DNA of 64,000 bases from Rosistilla ulvae (GTDB lineage: Bacteria > Planctomycetota > Planctomycetia > Pirellulales > Pirellulaceae), in NCBI RefSeq assembly GCF_007741475.1, contig NZ_CP036261.1, forward strand, positions 4,651,798 through 4,715,797, written 5' to 3'. Below are positions 1 to 9,156 of the stretch, one piece after another (within the stretch, counting starts at the first letter, position 1; every line of letters starts with the position of its first letter). The notes below the pieces were generated by a model, which had not been told where the DNA came from, made no database searches, and saw only the letters and a list, made by a program, of their open reading frames with translations. A program made the translations under genes and the position numbers.

Positions 1-438
1 GCAACCAGGAGTCAGTGCGTCGATCGCGATGTACAGACAATCGAACGCGCACTGCGTGACGGCGCGTGCTTCTTCGCTGACGTTGCCGATTAAAAACGTT
101 TCGGATTGATCGCCAAACCAACCGTTAACGACCGACGTGATGTCGACGTTGACGATGTCGCCATCGACCAACGTGTAATCGCCCGGAATGCCGTGGCAGA
201 TCACTTCGTTGACACTTGTGCAACAACTTTTGGTAAAGCCCTGGTATCCCAGCGTGGCCGGTTTGTGGCCATGATCGATCGTGAACTTGTGAATCAATTC
301 ATCGATCACCCCGGTCTGAATCCCCGCTTTGACATGCGGACGAACGTAATCCAATAGCTTGGCGTTGAATCGCCCCGCCGCCCCCATCGCTTCGCGTCCC
401 GCTTTTGGCAGCAACAGTTTTTTCCGGTTTTGTAACAT
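1..438 (-). CDS. map: Methionine aminopeptidase, type I (3' part missing at window edge)
   Basis: Removes the initiator methionine from nascent proteins in the cytoplasm as a dinuclear metal hydrolase. The 146 visible residues start [18 protein letters not shown] and run off the left edge of the window in frame. The N-terminal half of the type I fold is clear: ICHGIPGD around residue 88 carries the substrate-binding His, VNVDIT supplies the first metal-ligand Asp, and GDQSETF supplies the second. The remaining ligands (His, Glu, Glu) lie outside the window. There is no zinc-finger or SH3 N-terminal extension, so this is the short bacterial form. The ATG at 436-438 is the natural start because the family alignment begins close to it. 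Confidence 0.93.
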   Translation of the reverse strand, partial: MLQNRKKLLLPKAGREAMGAAGRFNAKLLDYVRPHVKAGIQTGVIDELIHKFTIDHGHKPATLGYQGFTKSCCTSVNEVICHGIPGDYTLVDGDIVNVDITSVVNGWFGDQSETFLIGNVSEEARAVTQCAFDCLYIAIDALTPGC

Positions 439-751
439 TCCAATAGTCCTTTGTGTCGCCCAAACCAGATCGGAAATCGAAGATCGCGCAAACGCAGCTA
501 TAAGCAAATCGAATCAGTTTAAAACATCGCGTATTTTAAAGCTCCTGCCCCGCAACCCGCGAACACACAAGTTTAACAAACTGGAGATTGAAAACCAATC
601 AGTCGCGTCAAGATTCGCGTTGGCCGACAAATCCCCGCATCGTCGCTACCAGACGCGAGCGCGACCAGCAGCACATGTGAGGAATAGCGTTCCGCAAAGG
701 TGCTACCCAACGGGCCTTTCAATGCAAACATGCAACCGTCAACGAAGCATT
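439..751. other. Intergenic region, no gene seen
   Basis: These 313 bases separate map from arsC, both on the minus strand, so the map promoter should lie here. No frame on either strand gives a family-like protein, and I see no tRNA, hairpin terminator or riboswitch that I can support. The stretch near 500-545 is noticeably AT-richer than the surroundings, as expected of a promoter. Confidence 0.5.
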
Positions 752-1102
752 TCAGTTGTCCAGCATCGCAGCGACGTTCTCGATCGGACGGCCGATCGCG
801 GCTCGACCTTCGTGGACGACGATCGGCCGTTCGATCAGCTTTGGGTTGGCAGCCAAAACCGCCAACCACTCTTTGTCCGGCAGTTCCTGCTCCCCTAGCC
901 CCAGTTCTTTAAATAACGCTTCGCCACGACGCACCAATTTTTGAGGCGCGATCCCCAACATCGCGACGATTTCGGCCAGTTCTTTTTCGGTCGGCGGCGT
1001 TTCGAGATATTTGACGACCGTATGTTCGATCTGTCGGTTTTCCAGCAGTTCGACGGCGGCTCGCGATTTCGAACAGCGAGGGTTGTGATAAATCGTGGTC
1101 AT
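752..1102 (-). CDS. arsC: ArsC-family reductase (arsenate reductase-like)
   Basis: Thioredoxin-fold protein of 116 residues, the normal family length. Members reduce arsenate with glutathione and glutaredoxin; related Spx/YffB-type members have other or unknown roles. The N-terminal HNPRCSKSR holds the catalytic Cys10. The anion-binding arginines appear in order: KLVRR (about residues 56-60), ERPIVV (about 91-96) and GRP (about 104-106), matching the three arginines of E. coli plasmid ArsC. No arsenite pump or ArsR regulator is adjacent, so an arsenic role is not supported by context. It may be a general ArsC-like reductase. The fold is certain, the substrate is not. Confidence 0.85.
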   Translation of the reverse strand: MTTIYHNPRCSKSRAAVELLENRQIEHTVVKYLETPPTEKELAEIVAMLGIAPQKLVRRGEALFKELGLGEQELPDKEWLAVLAANPKLIERPIVVHEGRAAIGRPIENVAAMLDN

Positions 1103-1234
1103 GGGATCCCTGCAGCGTTGCGGAAAAGAACTCGGACAGCACGCGGCAGGAATTCGATCGATCCTCGGCCGACGCGGGGGAATGATTGTATCGCGTCGAC
1201 GAATCGGATCGAAGAGGACCGCGAATCGCGGACG

Positions 1235-2389
1235 CTATCGGTGCTGCAAACGAAACTGCTTCGGCGTCATCCCCAGCTGTTGCTGAAAGACGCGACATAA
1301 GTTTTGCGATGTTTGAAACCCGGTGCGGCGCGCGATCGCGATGATCTTATCGTCGGTCTCCAACAGTTCCCTGCGAGCTCGGTTGAGTCGCGCATGTCGC
1401 AGTTCTTCCATCGGCGGGCGAATGTAGTATTCGCGAAACGCTTTCTCGAGCCCGCTGCGCGACATCGCGACGTGCCGCACGACATCAGTCATATCGATCG
1501 CTTCGGCGCTGTGATCGTGGATGTAGCGTAGTGCGGCGACCACGGCGGGATGTTCCACGGCGAGACTGTCGGTGCTGCGTCGCTGGCAAACGCCTACCGC
1601 GGGAATATAGATCGGCGTCGCGGGAACTGGATCGCCGCAGATCAGACGTTCCAACAACGCCGCCCCTTGATATCCGACCTGTTCCCAATTCGTGTTCACG
1701 CTCGATAGCGGAACGCGCAGACAATCGCAGATCGTATAGGTGTTGTCAACGCCCAACACCGCGACCTGATCGGGAATTGCGATCTCCGCGGCAATACACG
1801 CCTCGATCACTTCCACCGCTTCCACATCGCGCATCGCGAACACGGCCAACGGTTTGGGAAGGGCCGAAAGCCGCCGCACCAACCACCGGTGTCGTTGTTC
1901 GCGCGTGTCGGAGCTGCGTCCCGCTTCCTTGTTCCAATTCAGCACCTCGCATCGATGCCCTGCCGCTGCCAGCGCCGTTTGGAACGCGTCGCGACGAACG
2001 CGGCTGACGCCCAGATCCCAGCGATGCACAAAAGCAAAATTCCGAAACCCTCGTTCGACAAAATGGTCCGCAGCAATGCGACCGATCGCCGCGTTGTCCA
2101 TCGTGACCCGAGGCAACGCGATATCGGGGCGGCTTTCCGCCAAATCGACGATCGGCACCTTCAAGCGTCGCAGCTTGCGCCACAGGTCTTGCCGCGCTCC
2201 CAGCAACGTCACCACCCCATCGCCTCGCCAGTGCTCAGGAACCAAGTCATCGAAATCGGCCGTCACATGCCAATGATGATCCCGCGCAAAACGGGCGACC
2301 CCATGGTGAATCTCGGGGTAATACCACCCCAAGGCCAGCAGGATGTTGCGAGTTTCGTATCCGGTCGTCCCCACGTTACGAGTTTCCAT
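1235..2389 (-). CDS. XylR-type transcriptional regulator (sugar-binding domain plus AraC HTH)
   Basis: DNA-binding regulator of 384 residues. The N-terminal two thirds is a periplasmic-binding-protein/LacI-like effector domain ([15 protein letters not shown] near the start, then [13 protein letters not shown] and [17 protein letters not shown], typical of XylR-like sensors). The last ~100 residues form an AraC double helix-turn-helix ([49 protein letters not shown]). The frame is open to an ATG at 2431, but I prefer the ATG at 2389 (METRNVGT) because the effector domain begins soon after. It is divergent from the DUF1559/sialidase block, so control of that block is plausible but unproven. The ligand is unknown; the family usually senses a sugar. 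Confidence 0.86.
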   Translation of the reverse strand: METRNVGTTGYETRNILLALGWYYPEIHHGVARFARDHHWHVTADFDDLVPEHWRGDGVVTLLGARQDLWRKLRRLKVPIVDLAESRPDIALPRVTMDNAAIGRIAADHFVERGFRNFAFVHRWDLGVSRVRRDAFQTALAAAGHRCEVLNWNKEAGRSSDTREQRHRWLVRRLSALPKPLAVFAMRDVEAVEVIEACIAAEIAIPDQVAVLGVDNTYTICDCLRVPLSSVNTNWEQVGYQGAALLERLICGDPVPATPIYIPAVGVCQRRSTDSLAVEHPAVVAALRYIHDHSAEAIDMTDVVRHVAMSRSGLEKAFREYYIRPPMEELRHARLNRARRELLETDDKIIAIARRTGFQTSQNLCRVFQQQLGMTPKQFRLQHR

Positions 2390-2566
2390 ACTTCCAACCG
2401 CTTCGCAAACAGCAATGAGATACCAAGACACATCCTATTCGTTTTGAAACAACTTCCTTCAACGCAAGCCACGCTTCCCGTCACAAACCAACGTAACCTG
2501 CAGTAGTGAAAATGCCAATACTTTTGCGGAACATGCGAATTGTCGCTACACAATCTTAACTTACAA

Positions 2567-2593
2567 TGCAGTGGTGCCTACATGGGCACTGCA
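2567..2593. promoter_or_regulatory. Inverted repeat in a divergent promoter region
   Basis: TGCAGTG and CACTGCA are separated by 13 bases. With a two-base bulge the arms extend into TGCC/GGCA. The element sits between the divergent XylR-type regulator and the DUF1559 gene, so it could be an operator or a 5'-leader hairpin. This is only a position and symmetry argument. Confidence 0.3.
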
Positions 2594-2621
2594 GCCGCCA
2601 TACGGCTGATCAAACAGCTTT

Positions 2622-2653
2622 ATTGAGATCCCACCGCATTGAGATCCCACCGC
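2622..2653. repeat. Perfect 16-bp tandem duplication
   Basis: ATTGAGATCCCACCGC occurs twice head to tail in the untranslated region upstream of the DUF1559 gene. Copies are 2622-2637 and 2638-2653. It looks like a recent slippage event. The sequence downstream (2654-2740) has a coding-like basic frame but no start, so it could be a gene remnant. Confidence 0.8.
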
Positions 2654-2811
2654 ACCAAGCACCCCAACAAGAGGGGCAAGTGGTATGCGAAACGCTATGG
2701 CCGTGCAGACGACCGACAAGTTCAGCTCGATTTCGCGACGACAAAGCTCAACGTTGTCTCCACAACGAGAACGTTCATTCGACTTTCCTACTTACGTTTA
2801 AGGTTCATGAG

Positions 2812-3738
2812 ATGAAACGCAAACCTTTCGGATTCACGCTCGTCGAGCTGCTGGTTGTGATTGCAATCATCGGCATACTCGTCGGACTGCTTTTGCCCGC
2901 GGTCCAAGCGGCTCGCGAGGCGGCTCGGCGGATGCAATGCTCCAACAATCTCAAGCAGATCGGTTTGGCATTGCACAACTACCACGATACGTATCGCGTC
3001 CTGCCCACCGGCCAGTTGAGTGTCGAAACCGATAAGGTTTGCGTCGCCGACGGCTGTCGTTTTGCCAAATCGGGATGGGCATGGAGTGCGTTGATTCTTC
3101 CATTCCTCGAGTCGCAGAACATGTACGACCAGTTGGAAGTCACGCAAAAGCATTTAAAAGAACAGTACCTGAGTCCATTGGTCGATCAGCCATTAGCCGC
3201 CTATCGTTGTCCGTCGGATATCGGTGAGGACCAGAGTGGGCACGTCGAAAGCTTTGGGCGATCGAACTACCCTGCCGTCTTTGGCTATTTGCGGCAATGG
3301 GTCAAAAACGAACCGCTGCCGATTCGCCCCGAGGGTGCGTTTGGCGTCAACGCAAAAGTCGCCTTCCGCGACGTGTTGGATGGATTGAGCAATACATTGT
3401 TTATCGGGGAACGGTCGTCAGAAAAACGGACCACCGGTACCGACGACGGCTATGGAGCGGCCGTTTGGCCTGGCGCACCGCGGACGCACAAATGTTTGTC
3501 CTGCAGCGGTGGCGGTTTGCTGACGATCGTCGGCGTCGTCACGTCCCCCATCAACGATCCCGCTTTGTTATCGGCGACCAATTGGACGGGCAACCAGCCC
3601 TTCACCAGCCTTCATCCCGGCGGTGCGATGTTTGTTCTTGGCGATGGATCGGTCAGCTTCCTTTCCGAAACCATCGACCAAACGGTCTATCAGTATTTGG
3701 GGCACAAGTCGGATGGAAATCCGGTCTCGTTACCGTAA
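2812..3738 (+). CDS. DUF1559 prepilin-like protein
   Basis: Planctomycete pseudopilin-like protein of 308 residues. It begins MKRKPFGFTLVELLVVIAII, a type IV prepilin cleavage/methylation signal (GFTLVE) followed by one hydrophobic helix, then AVQAAREAARRMQCSNNLKQIGLALHNYHDT, the hallmark of the DUF1559 family. The C-terminus carries the usual HPGGAMFVLGDGSVSFL motif. The same frame is open upstream to 2566, but the signal requires the ATG at 2812. Members are expanded in planctomycetes, are presumably processed by a prepilin peptidase, and have no settled function. The small lipoprotein that follows 87 bases later is the usual companion of this family. Confidence 0.93.
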   Translation: MKRKPFGFTLVELLVVIAIIGILVGLLLPAVQAAREAARRMQCSNNLKQIGLALHNYHDTYRVLPTGQLSVETDKVCVADGCRFAKSGWAWSALILPFLESQNMYDQLEVTQKHLKEQYLSPLVDQPLAAYRCPSDIGEDQSGHVESFGRSNYPAVFGYLRQWVKNEPLPIRPEGAFGVNAKVAFRDVLDGLSNTLFIGERSSEKRTTGTDDGYGAAVWPGAPRTHKCLSCSGGGLLTIVGVVTSPINDPALLSATNWTGNQPFTSLHPGGAMFVLGDGSVSFLSETIDQTVYQYLGHKSDGNPVSLP

Positions 3739-3825
3739 CGAACCGCATTTGACAAAAGGAGGGTCGCCATCGGCCCTCTGCCTAACAATTCACTTCCTCC
3801 CCTCCATCGCGTTCTCCGGTTTACC

Positions 3826-4251
3826 ATGCCTTCACTTGCCATGTTACTTTCCGTTTCTCCGCAACGATCTGTTTTCGCCGCCGCAGTCCTCACTCTCGCA
3901 TTGGTTGGTTGCAGCGGATCGAACCTGCCTGAACTCGGTTCTGTCACGGGCGTCGTCACCTACGAAGGGCAACCGGTCCCGAGTGCCATCGTGACGTTCC
4001 AACCTCAAGAAGGGCGTCCGTCGGTTGCGATGACCGATGACGAAGGAAAATATGAACTGCTGTTTGTGAAGGACACTCCCGGTGCGTTACTGGGTGATCA
4101 CAAGGTCACGATCAGCAATGAATCGGCGATGGAAGGGGATCAATCGCCAAACGATGCGATGCCACTGCTGCCCGCGAAATACAATTCCCAGTCCACCCTG
4201 ACCGCCCTGGTCGAACCCGGTTCGCAAACGATCGACTTTCCCCTGCAGTAG
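3826..4251 (+). CDS. Small lipoprotein with carboxypeptidase-regulatory-like domain
   Basis: Exported protein of 141 residues. A signal peptide ends in the lipobox ALVGC (Cys near residue 29), so the mature protein should be lipid-anchored. The rest is one transthyretin-like/carboxypeptidase-regulatory beta-sandwich: SVTGVVTYEGQPVPSAIVTFQP, then MTDDEGKYEL and GDHKVTI. Such lipoproteins commonly follow DUF1559 genes in planctomycetes, and here the pair is co-directional. No catalytic residues are expected; the function is unknown, probably envelope-related binding. Confidence 0.85.
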   Translation: MPSLAMLLSVSPQRSVFAAAVLTLALVGCSGSNLPELGSVTGVVTYEGQPVPSAIVTFQPQEGRPSVAMTDDEGKYELLFVKDTPGALLGDHKVTISNESAMEGDQSPNDAMPLLPAKYNSQSTLTALVEPGSQTIDFPLQ

Positions 4252-4372
4252 ACTAAGGCAAAGCCTTGCACACTTCCTGGCGCTGCGTTACTCGATAGCT
4301 TGAGGTTCGCCGCGCTCTCCCCTCGTTTCCTTCCGACTCCCCGCAACCAACTCCAGCAAAGGATCCCTCACC

Positions 4373-5530
4373 ATGCTCCAACGATTTTTGATTTCCGCAG
4401 GCTGTCTCTTGGGCGGCTTTGGGTTCGTCAGTGCCGCCGAAAAACCCAACCTTCCGATCGTCGACATCGCCCAGCAAACCGAGCGTCATGTAACGATCGC
4501 AGAGGGAACACCCAAAGTCTACCAAGGACATCCAACGACACTGTTGATGCCCGATGGAAAAACGATCTTCGCGGTTTGGTGCATCAATCACGGCGGTGCC
4601 GCCGGCCCGATGGCCAAGAGCACCGATGGTGGACTCAACTGGTCGCGTCTCGACAAACAATTGCCAGCCGGATTCTCGACGCATCAAAACTGTCCCAGCA
4701 TCTATCGGATGGTTGGGCCCGATAAAAAGGAACGGCTGTGGGTTTGGTCGGCAGCGCTCGGCAAACGGGGCGGTCCGGGAATGCCCAGCATCATGAGCGA
4801 AGATGGTGGGGCGACATGGAAGGAAATGCCGCCACTTGGATTTCCTTGCGTGATGACCTTCAGCAGCGTCTTGCAACGCAAAGACGGCAGCTACATCGGG
4901 TTCTTCCACAAGGGCCCCGACGGGAAGGATCGCACACCGCTGAAGGTTCTGCAGACCGTGACAAACGACGGCGGATTCACATGGTCCGAACCGGAAGTTG
5001 TCGCCGCGGTCGAAGGGAAGAATCCCTGCGAACCGTTTGCCTTGCGATCCCCCGACGGAAAACAGATCTGCGTGCTGATGCGAGAGAACACCCATCGTGG
5101 CCGCAGTTTGATGATGTTCTCCGATGACGAAGGGGAAACGTGGAGCGAACCGGTCGACACGTCGTGGGGCTTAACAGGCGATCGACACATCGGCGTACAA
5201 CTGGAAGATGGTCGCTGGGTGTTCGCGTTCCGCGACGTCGCGATCAACAGCCCAACTCGCGGCGACTTCGTCGCTTGGGTCGGTACCTACGACGACATCC
5301 GCAACGGTCGCCCCGGACAATATCGGATCAAGCTGCTGCAGAATTACGCCTCCAACCGACTCGACTGCGGTTATCCGGGCGTGGAACTGCTGCCCGACGG
5401 AACGATTGTCGCGACGACTTACGTCAAATACGCTCCCGGCCCCGAAAAACATTCGGTCGTTTCGACTCGGTTCAAAATTGCCGAAACCGATGCGATGGCC
5501 AAAGATACCAAGACTTCGAACAACAAGTAA
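4373..5530 (+). CDS. Exo-sialidase-like BNR-repeat glycosidase, secreted
   Basis: Six-bladed beta-propeller hydrolase of 385 residues with an N-terminal signal peptide ([21 protein letters not shown]). Four Asp-boxes are visible: [24 protein letters not shown] and SDDEGETW. This places it in the sialidase (GH33-like) superfamily, which releases terminal sialic acid from glycans. Related BNR proteins cleave other sugars, so the substrate is inferred mainly from the neighbours. Ten bases downstream lies an N-acetylneuraminate lyase-like gene, then a kelch mutarotase, which together make a short sialic-acid-type operon. Export fits a first step outside the cytoplasmic membrane. Confidence 0.85.
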   Translation: MLQRFLISAGCLLGGFGFVSAAEKPNLPIVDIAQQTERHVTIAEGTPKVYQGHPTTLLMPDGKTIFAVWCINHGGAAGPMAKSTDGGLNWSRLDKQLPAGFSTHQNCPSIYRMVGPDKKERLWVWSAALGKRGGPGMPSIMSEDGGATWKEMPPLGFPCVMTFSSVLQRKDGSYIGFFHKGPDGKDRTPLKVLQTVTNDGGFTWSEPEVVAAVEGKNPCEPFALRSPDGKQICVLMRENTHRGRSLMMFSDDEGETWSEPVDTSWGLTGDRHIGVQLEDGRWVFAFRDVAINSPTRGDFVAWVGTYDDIRNGRPGQYRIKLLQNYASNRLDCGYPGVELLPDGTIVATTYVKYAPGPEKHSVVSTRFKIAETDAMAKDTKTSNNK

Positions 5531-5540
5531 TGGTGAACCG

Positions 5541-6491
5541 ATGCCGTTGAAAACCGCTCCGTTGCAGGGCTTGGTCGCTGCAACCTTTACGCCGCTGGCC
5601 AGCGACCGAACGCTCGACACCGCTGCAATCCCCGCGATGGTCGATCACTTGGTCGACGACAAAATCGCGGGGTTGTATGTGTTGGGCAGCACCGGCGAAG
5701 GTCCTTCGCTGACGCAATCGGAACGGTGCACCGTCGCCGAAGCATTCGTGCAATCGGCCGCCGGGCGATTGCCGGTGATCGTGCAGGTGGGATGCGAAAG
5801 CTTGAGTAGCGCCCGGGAACTGGCAACCCACGCCCAACAGATCGGTGCCGACGCGGTCTCCGCCGTCAGTCCCGTCTACTTCAAGCCCGATTGTGTGGAG
5901 ACGCTTGTCGATTCGATGGCAGAGATCGCCGCGGGAGCGCCGAATCTGCCGTTCTATTACTACCATATCCCCGCAGTGACCGGCGTTAATTACAGCATGG
6001 TCGACTTTTTGCGGCTGGCCGCCGATCGCATCCCGACGCTGCGCGGGATCAAATTTACGTCGACCAACGTGTTTGAATTCCAGAGCTGTTTGGAGTTTGC
6101 TGGCGACCGATTCCAGTTGCTGTGGGGATTGGACGAGATGTTGTTGAGCGGACTCGGCGCCGGTGCTCAAGCGGCCGTCGGCAGCACCTACAACTTTGCG
6201 GCTCCGATCTACCAGCGTCTATTGGCCGCCTTTGCCGCTGGCGATTTGGGCGAAGCTCGTCGTCAACAGTCGCTGTCGCAAGCGATCGTTAGGGCGTTTA
6301 TCCCCTATGGACCACGAGGTGCCCAGAAGGCGATCATGTCGATGATCGGCCACGATTGCGGCCCCAGTCGCCTGCCGGTCGCAACGCTTACACCGTCGCA
6401 ACGCGATGCTTTGCGGAGCGATCTCGATGCGATTAGCTTCTTCGATGCCGTGGACGTTGGCGGCCTGCAATCGATCGGATCCAACACATGA
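5541..6491 (+). CDS. N-acetylneuraminate lyase-like / DHDPS-family aldolase
   Basis: Class I TIM-barrel aldolase of 316 residues. GSTGEGPSLT (49-58) is the carboxylate-binding loop, Tyr141 in YHIP is the catalytic tyrosine, and Lys171 in GIKFTS forms the Schiff base. The GSTGEGPSLT and YHIP forms are closer to N-acetylneuraminate lyases than to dihydrodipicolinate synthases, so cleavage of sialic acid to N-acetylmannosamine and pyruvate is the best guess. The frame is open far upstream inside the sialidase gene; the ATG at 5541 fits the family N-terminus. The stop overlaps the next start in ATGA (6488-6491), which suggests translational coupling. Confidence 0.85.
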   Translation: MPLKTAPLQGLVAATFTPLASDRTLDTAAIPAMVDHLVDDKIAGLYVLGSTGEGPSLTQSERCTVAEAFVQSAAGRLPVIVQVGCESLSSARELATHAQQIGADAVSAVSPVYFKPDCVETLVDSMAEIAAGAPNLPFYYYHIPAVTGVNYSMVDFLRLAADRIPTLRGIKFTSTNVFEFQSCLEFAGDRFQLLWGLDEMLLSGLGAGAQAAVGSTYNFAAPIYQRLLAAFAAGDLGEARRQQSLSQAIVRAFIPYGPRGAQKAIMSMIGHDCGPSRLPVATLTPSQRDALRSDLDAISFFDAVDVGGLQSIGSNT

Positions 6492-7594
6492 ATGCTTCCC
6501 ACGTCTCATGGCCAATGCTCGGGATCATGCTTGCTATGATCAGTGGTTCGGCGGCGCTTTGCCGCGGTGAGGATTCGCCAACCATCGCCGCTCTGGAATG
6601 GCAACCGCTTCCCGAGCTGCCGGACGAACTGGGAGTTGCCGGCCCGTTTGTAGGAGTCCACAACGACGCCCTGATCGTCGCCGGCGGCGCAAACTTTCCG
6701 CGGCCCGTTTGGGGAACCGATAAGATCTGGCACGACCGGATTCATGTGCTGATCCGTGCGGGCGAGCAGCTGCAGTGGATCGATGGCGGCACGCTAACCC
6801 GACCGATCGCTTACGGAGCGACCGTTTCGACGCCCGACGGCATCGTCTGCATCGGCGGTAATGATGCGGCCAATACGTTCGACGCTGTGTTTGTTTTGCG
6901 TTGGAATTCGCAGACTCGAAAGTTCGAGCGACGCGATTATCCCAAACTGCCGCGCCCCTGTGTCTACGGTCAGGCGGCTCTCATTGGCGATGTCATCTAT
7001 CTCGCCGGTGGACAGAGTGGAAGCGGACTCGATTCGGCGATGGACAATCTTTGGTCGCTCGATTCATCCGCACGAAACGATCCGGCACAGTTTCAGTGGC
7101 ATGAACTTCCAGCGTGCCCCGGCGGCCGTCGCGCGTTCAACCTGACCGTGGCGCAACACAATGGGCAAGAGGATTGTTTGTACGTGATCAGCGGTCGCCG
7201 CGAAGTGGCGGGGACCATTGAATTCCTAGACGATGTCTGGGAGTTCTCGCCAGCGACCGAGAGCTGGAGACAACGGAGTTCAGCGCCACGCTGTGTGATG
7301 GCAGGGACATCGATCGGATTGGGTAAACGCCACCTGCTGGTGCTCGGCGGCGCCGACGGAACGCTATTCGATCGCTCCGACGCACTTCGGGACGATCATC
7401 CAGGCTTCCCGCGGCAAGCTTTAGCGTACGACACGATCAGCGACAGCTGGAGTTCCGCAGGCTCGATGCCACAGAATCAGGTCACCACGGTAGCGGTTCG
7501 GTGGAACAACCGGATCATCCTCCCCAGCGGCGAGGTCCGGCCACGGGTGAGGACGCCGAAGGTCTGGAGCATCACGGCGAGCCCCAAACGCTAA
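6488..7594 (+). CDS. Kelch-repeat protein, N-acetylneuraminate mutarotase-like
   Basis: Kelch beta-propeller of 368 residues with an N-terminal signal peptide (WPMLGIMLAMISGSAALCRG). Blades are marked by repeated glycine pairs such as ALIVAGGANFP, GIVCIGGND, VIYLAGGQSG, CLYVISGRR and LLVLGGADG. This layout matches the cyclically permuted mutarotase family related to NanM, which interconverts sialic acid anomers in the periplasm. The adjacent sialidase and lyase-like genes support that role. Start ATG overlaps the upstream stop by 4 nt. A puzzle is compartment: this protein appears exported while the lyase is cytoplasmic, and no sialic acid transporter is in the window. Confidence 0.84.
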   Translation: MNASHVSWPMLGIMLAMISGSAALCRGEDSPTIAALEWQPLPELPDELGVAGPFVGVHNDALIVAGGANFPRPVWGTDKIWHDRIHVLIRAGEQLQWIDGGTLTRPIAYGATVSTPDGIVCIGGNDAANTFDAVFVLRWNSQTRKFERRDYPKLPRPCVYGQAALIGDVIYLAGGQSGSGLDSAMDNLWSLDSSARNDPAQFQWHELPACPGGRRAFNLTVAQHNGQEDCLYVISGRREVAGTIEFLDDVWEFSPATESWRQRSSAPRCVMAGTSIGLGKRHLLVLGGADGTLFDRSDALRDDHPGFPRQALAYDTISDSWSSAGSMPQNQVTTVAVRWNNRIILPSGEVRPRVRTPKVWSITASPKR

Positions 7595-7827
7595 GGCTGT
7601 TCGTTGAGCCCTATCGTTTAACCGCGGCGGCAACGCCCCGCGCGTTCATCGCGACGGACGTTCAAAAGCGCGGCCCGATGGGCACGCAGCTAAACAAGGA
7701 GGCGACAACGCCTCGCACAACACTAAGGCTGCTCGCTTAGCCCTATCGTTTAACCGCGGCGGCAACGCCCCGCGCGTTCATCGCGACGGACGTTCAAACG
7801 CGCGGCCCGCTGGGCACGCGGCTAAAC
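7591..7827. repeat. Two direct copies of a ~105-bp interspersed repeat
   Basis: Copy 1 (7591-7695) and copy 2 (7723-7827) are nearly identical, both starting CTAAGGCTG and ending GGGCACGC.GCTAAAC, with a core of CCCTATCGTTTAACCGCGG. They are offset by 132 bases, separated by a 27-bp spacer. Copy 1 overlaps the last codon of the kelch gene. The array lies between convergent genes. No open frame is meaningful; it looks like a dispersed noncoding repeat. Confidence 0.85.
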
Positions 7828-7849
7828 GATTAACCGCAGCGCTGCGGTC

Positions 7850-9064
7850 TTACTTCAGCCCCGCTCCCTGCGGTCGCCGGCTGAGCGCTCCGCGGACGCC
7901 GAGGGTGCCGGGGTCGCGAGCGATCTTGTCGGCGAAGACGCGCGCGTCGTCGACGATCGGGCGAACACGAGCTGTCAGGTTTTCGATGTTGCCGGCGATC
8001 CGCCGGACCTGCCAGTAGAGTTCGTCGTCTTCGATCAAGCGTTTGATCGTCCCGTCCCCTTCGTTCAACTGCTCCGTAAAGTATGCGACTTGCACCAAGA
8101 CTTGGTCCAGATTGTTGAGACTTCGCAGCACGTTGGCGACCAATTCGTCGGAGTTGTCGGCCAGCGGCGTGGTAAAGCGTTCGATGTTGCGAACCGTGCG
8201 GTCAACCGACTTGACCGTATCGTTCACCGAGTCGCCGACGTTCTCGAAGCTTTGGATCGCTCGTTGAGCGACATGCATCGTCTCTTGCGCATCATCTAGC
8301 AGTACCGGAAAGCGATCCAACGACGCCTTCAACTTCTCTTTCATCTGCGTGTCTTGTAGGATCGATTCGACTTCCGCCGCCGTCCTGCGGACCTGCTCCA
8401 ACGTCTGCGAGGTCTGTTGCGCGATCTGCTGGACCTGCGTGCCGTCTCCCTTGAAGAGCGTTTTGACGTTCGATTCCAATTGCGAAGCCAGTGAGTCGAC
8501 CGACTTGCCAGCGTCTTCGATCGATTTCAGCGTGCCGCGAAACTCCCCTTCGAGACTCATCAGCACCGCAAACGGATCCGATGAAACCCCGTCGGTCACT
8601 CGCACGTAATAACCATCCTCCGGAACATACTCTTGCGCAAACGCAGTTTCCGTCGGCTGCAAGACCCCGTCGGGCGGATTGTTCACCTTGCCATCGAACA
8701 ACTCCAACAACTGCTTCTCATTGGCTTTGACAAACTCGATGCGAGCTTCTCCGGTGACCAACCGCTGCGAACCGATTCGCGGAATCTCGTTTTTGTGGAT
8801 CGGATATTTGGCATCGATCATCATCATCACGTCGACACCGTCGGCACCGAGTTGGATTTTGGTGACGCGACCGATCGGATAGCCGTACTTCACGACGGGC
8901 GTATCGACATCGATCCCGGCGACGGTAGGGAAATTCGCGGTGATTGGATATTCTTTCTTCAACAGCACCGGATAGGCACCGAAGATGAACATCAAGATGA
9001 TGGAAACTCCGATCGACGCGAGCACCAGCACGCCAACGCCAAATTCAAGTCTGCGATCGTCCAT
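7850..9064 (-). CDS. MlaD-family (MCE domain) lipid-transport protein
   Basis: Substrate-binding component of an Mla/MCE lipid transporter; 404 residues. One N-terminal membrane helix (about residues 9-31) anchors it in the inner membrane facing the periplasm. An MCE domain follows (about 38-115: YPITANFPTVAGIDVDTPVVKYG, PIGRVTKIQL, GSQRLVTGEARIEFV). The C-terminal half (about 180-400) is mostly predicted helix/coiled coil, as in long MCE proteins that bridge the periplasm. It is the last gene of an mlaE-mlaF-mlaD order, 92 bases after the ATPase gene. Transport direction and lipid cannot be read from sequence. Confidence 0.88.
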   Translation of the reverse strand: MDDRRLEFGVGVLVLASIGVSIILMFIFGAYPVLLKKEYPITANFPTVAGIDVDTPVVKYGYPIGRVTKIQLGADGVDVMMMIDAKYPIHKNEIPRIGSQRLVTGEARIEFVKANEKQLLELFDGKVNNPPDGVLQPTETAFAQEYVPEDGYYVRVTDGVSSDPFAVLMSLEGEFRGTLKSIEDAGKSVDSLASQLESNVKTLFKGDGTQVQQIAQQTSQTLEQVRRTAAEVESILQDTQMKEKLKASLDRFPVLLDDAQETMHVAQRAIQSFENVGDSVNDTVKSVDRTVRNIERFTTPLADNSDELVANVLRSLNNLDQVLVQVAYFTEQLNEGDGTIKRLIEDDELYWQVRRIAGNIENLTARVRPIVDDARVFADKIARDPGTLGVRGALSRRPQGAGLK

Positions 9065-9156
9065 GATCTTCTATTTACCTTGTGCTTAAAAAAAGTTCCG
9101 TCGAGCCATCGTGCGCGCCGCCGGTCGGTATCGACGCGGCGTCGCGTAAACCACCG

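Noticed and set aside
752-1102. Arsenic resistance operon
   Set aside because: No arsR, arsB or acr3 gene is next to arsC, so only the ArsC-family fold is claimed.
2566-2811. Upstream start for the DUF1559 gene
   Set aside because: The prepilin signal must be N-terminal, so the ATG at 2812 is correct.
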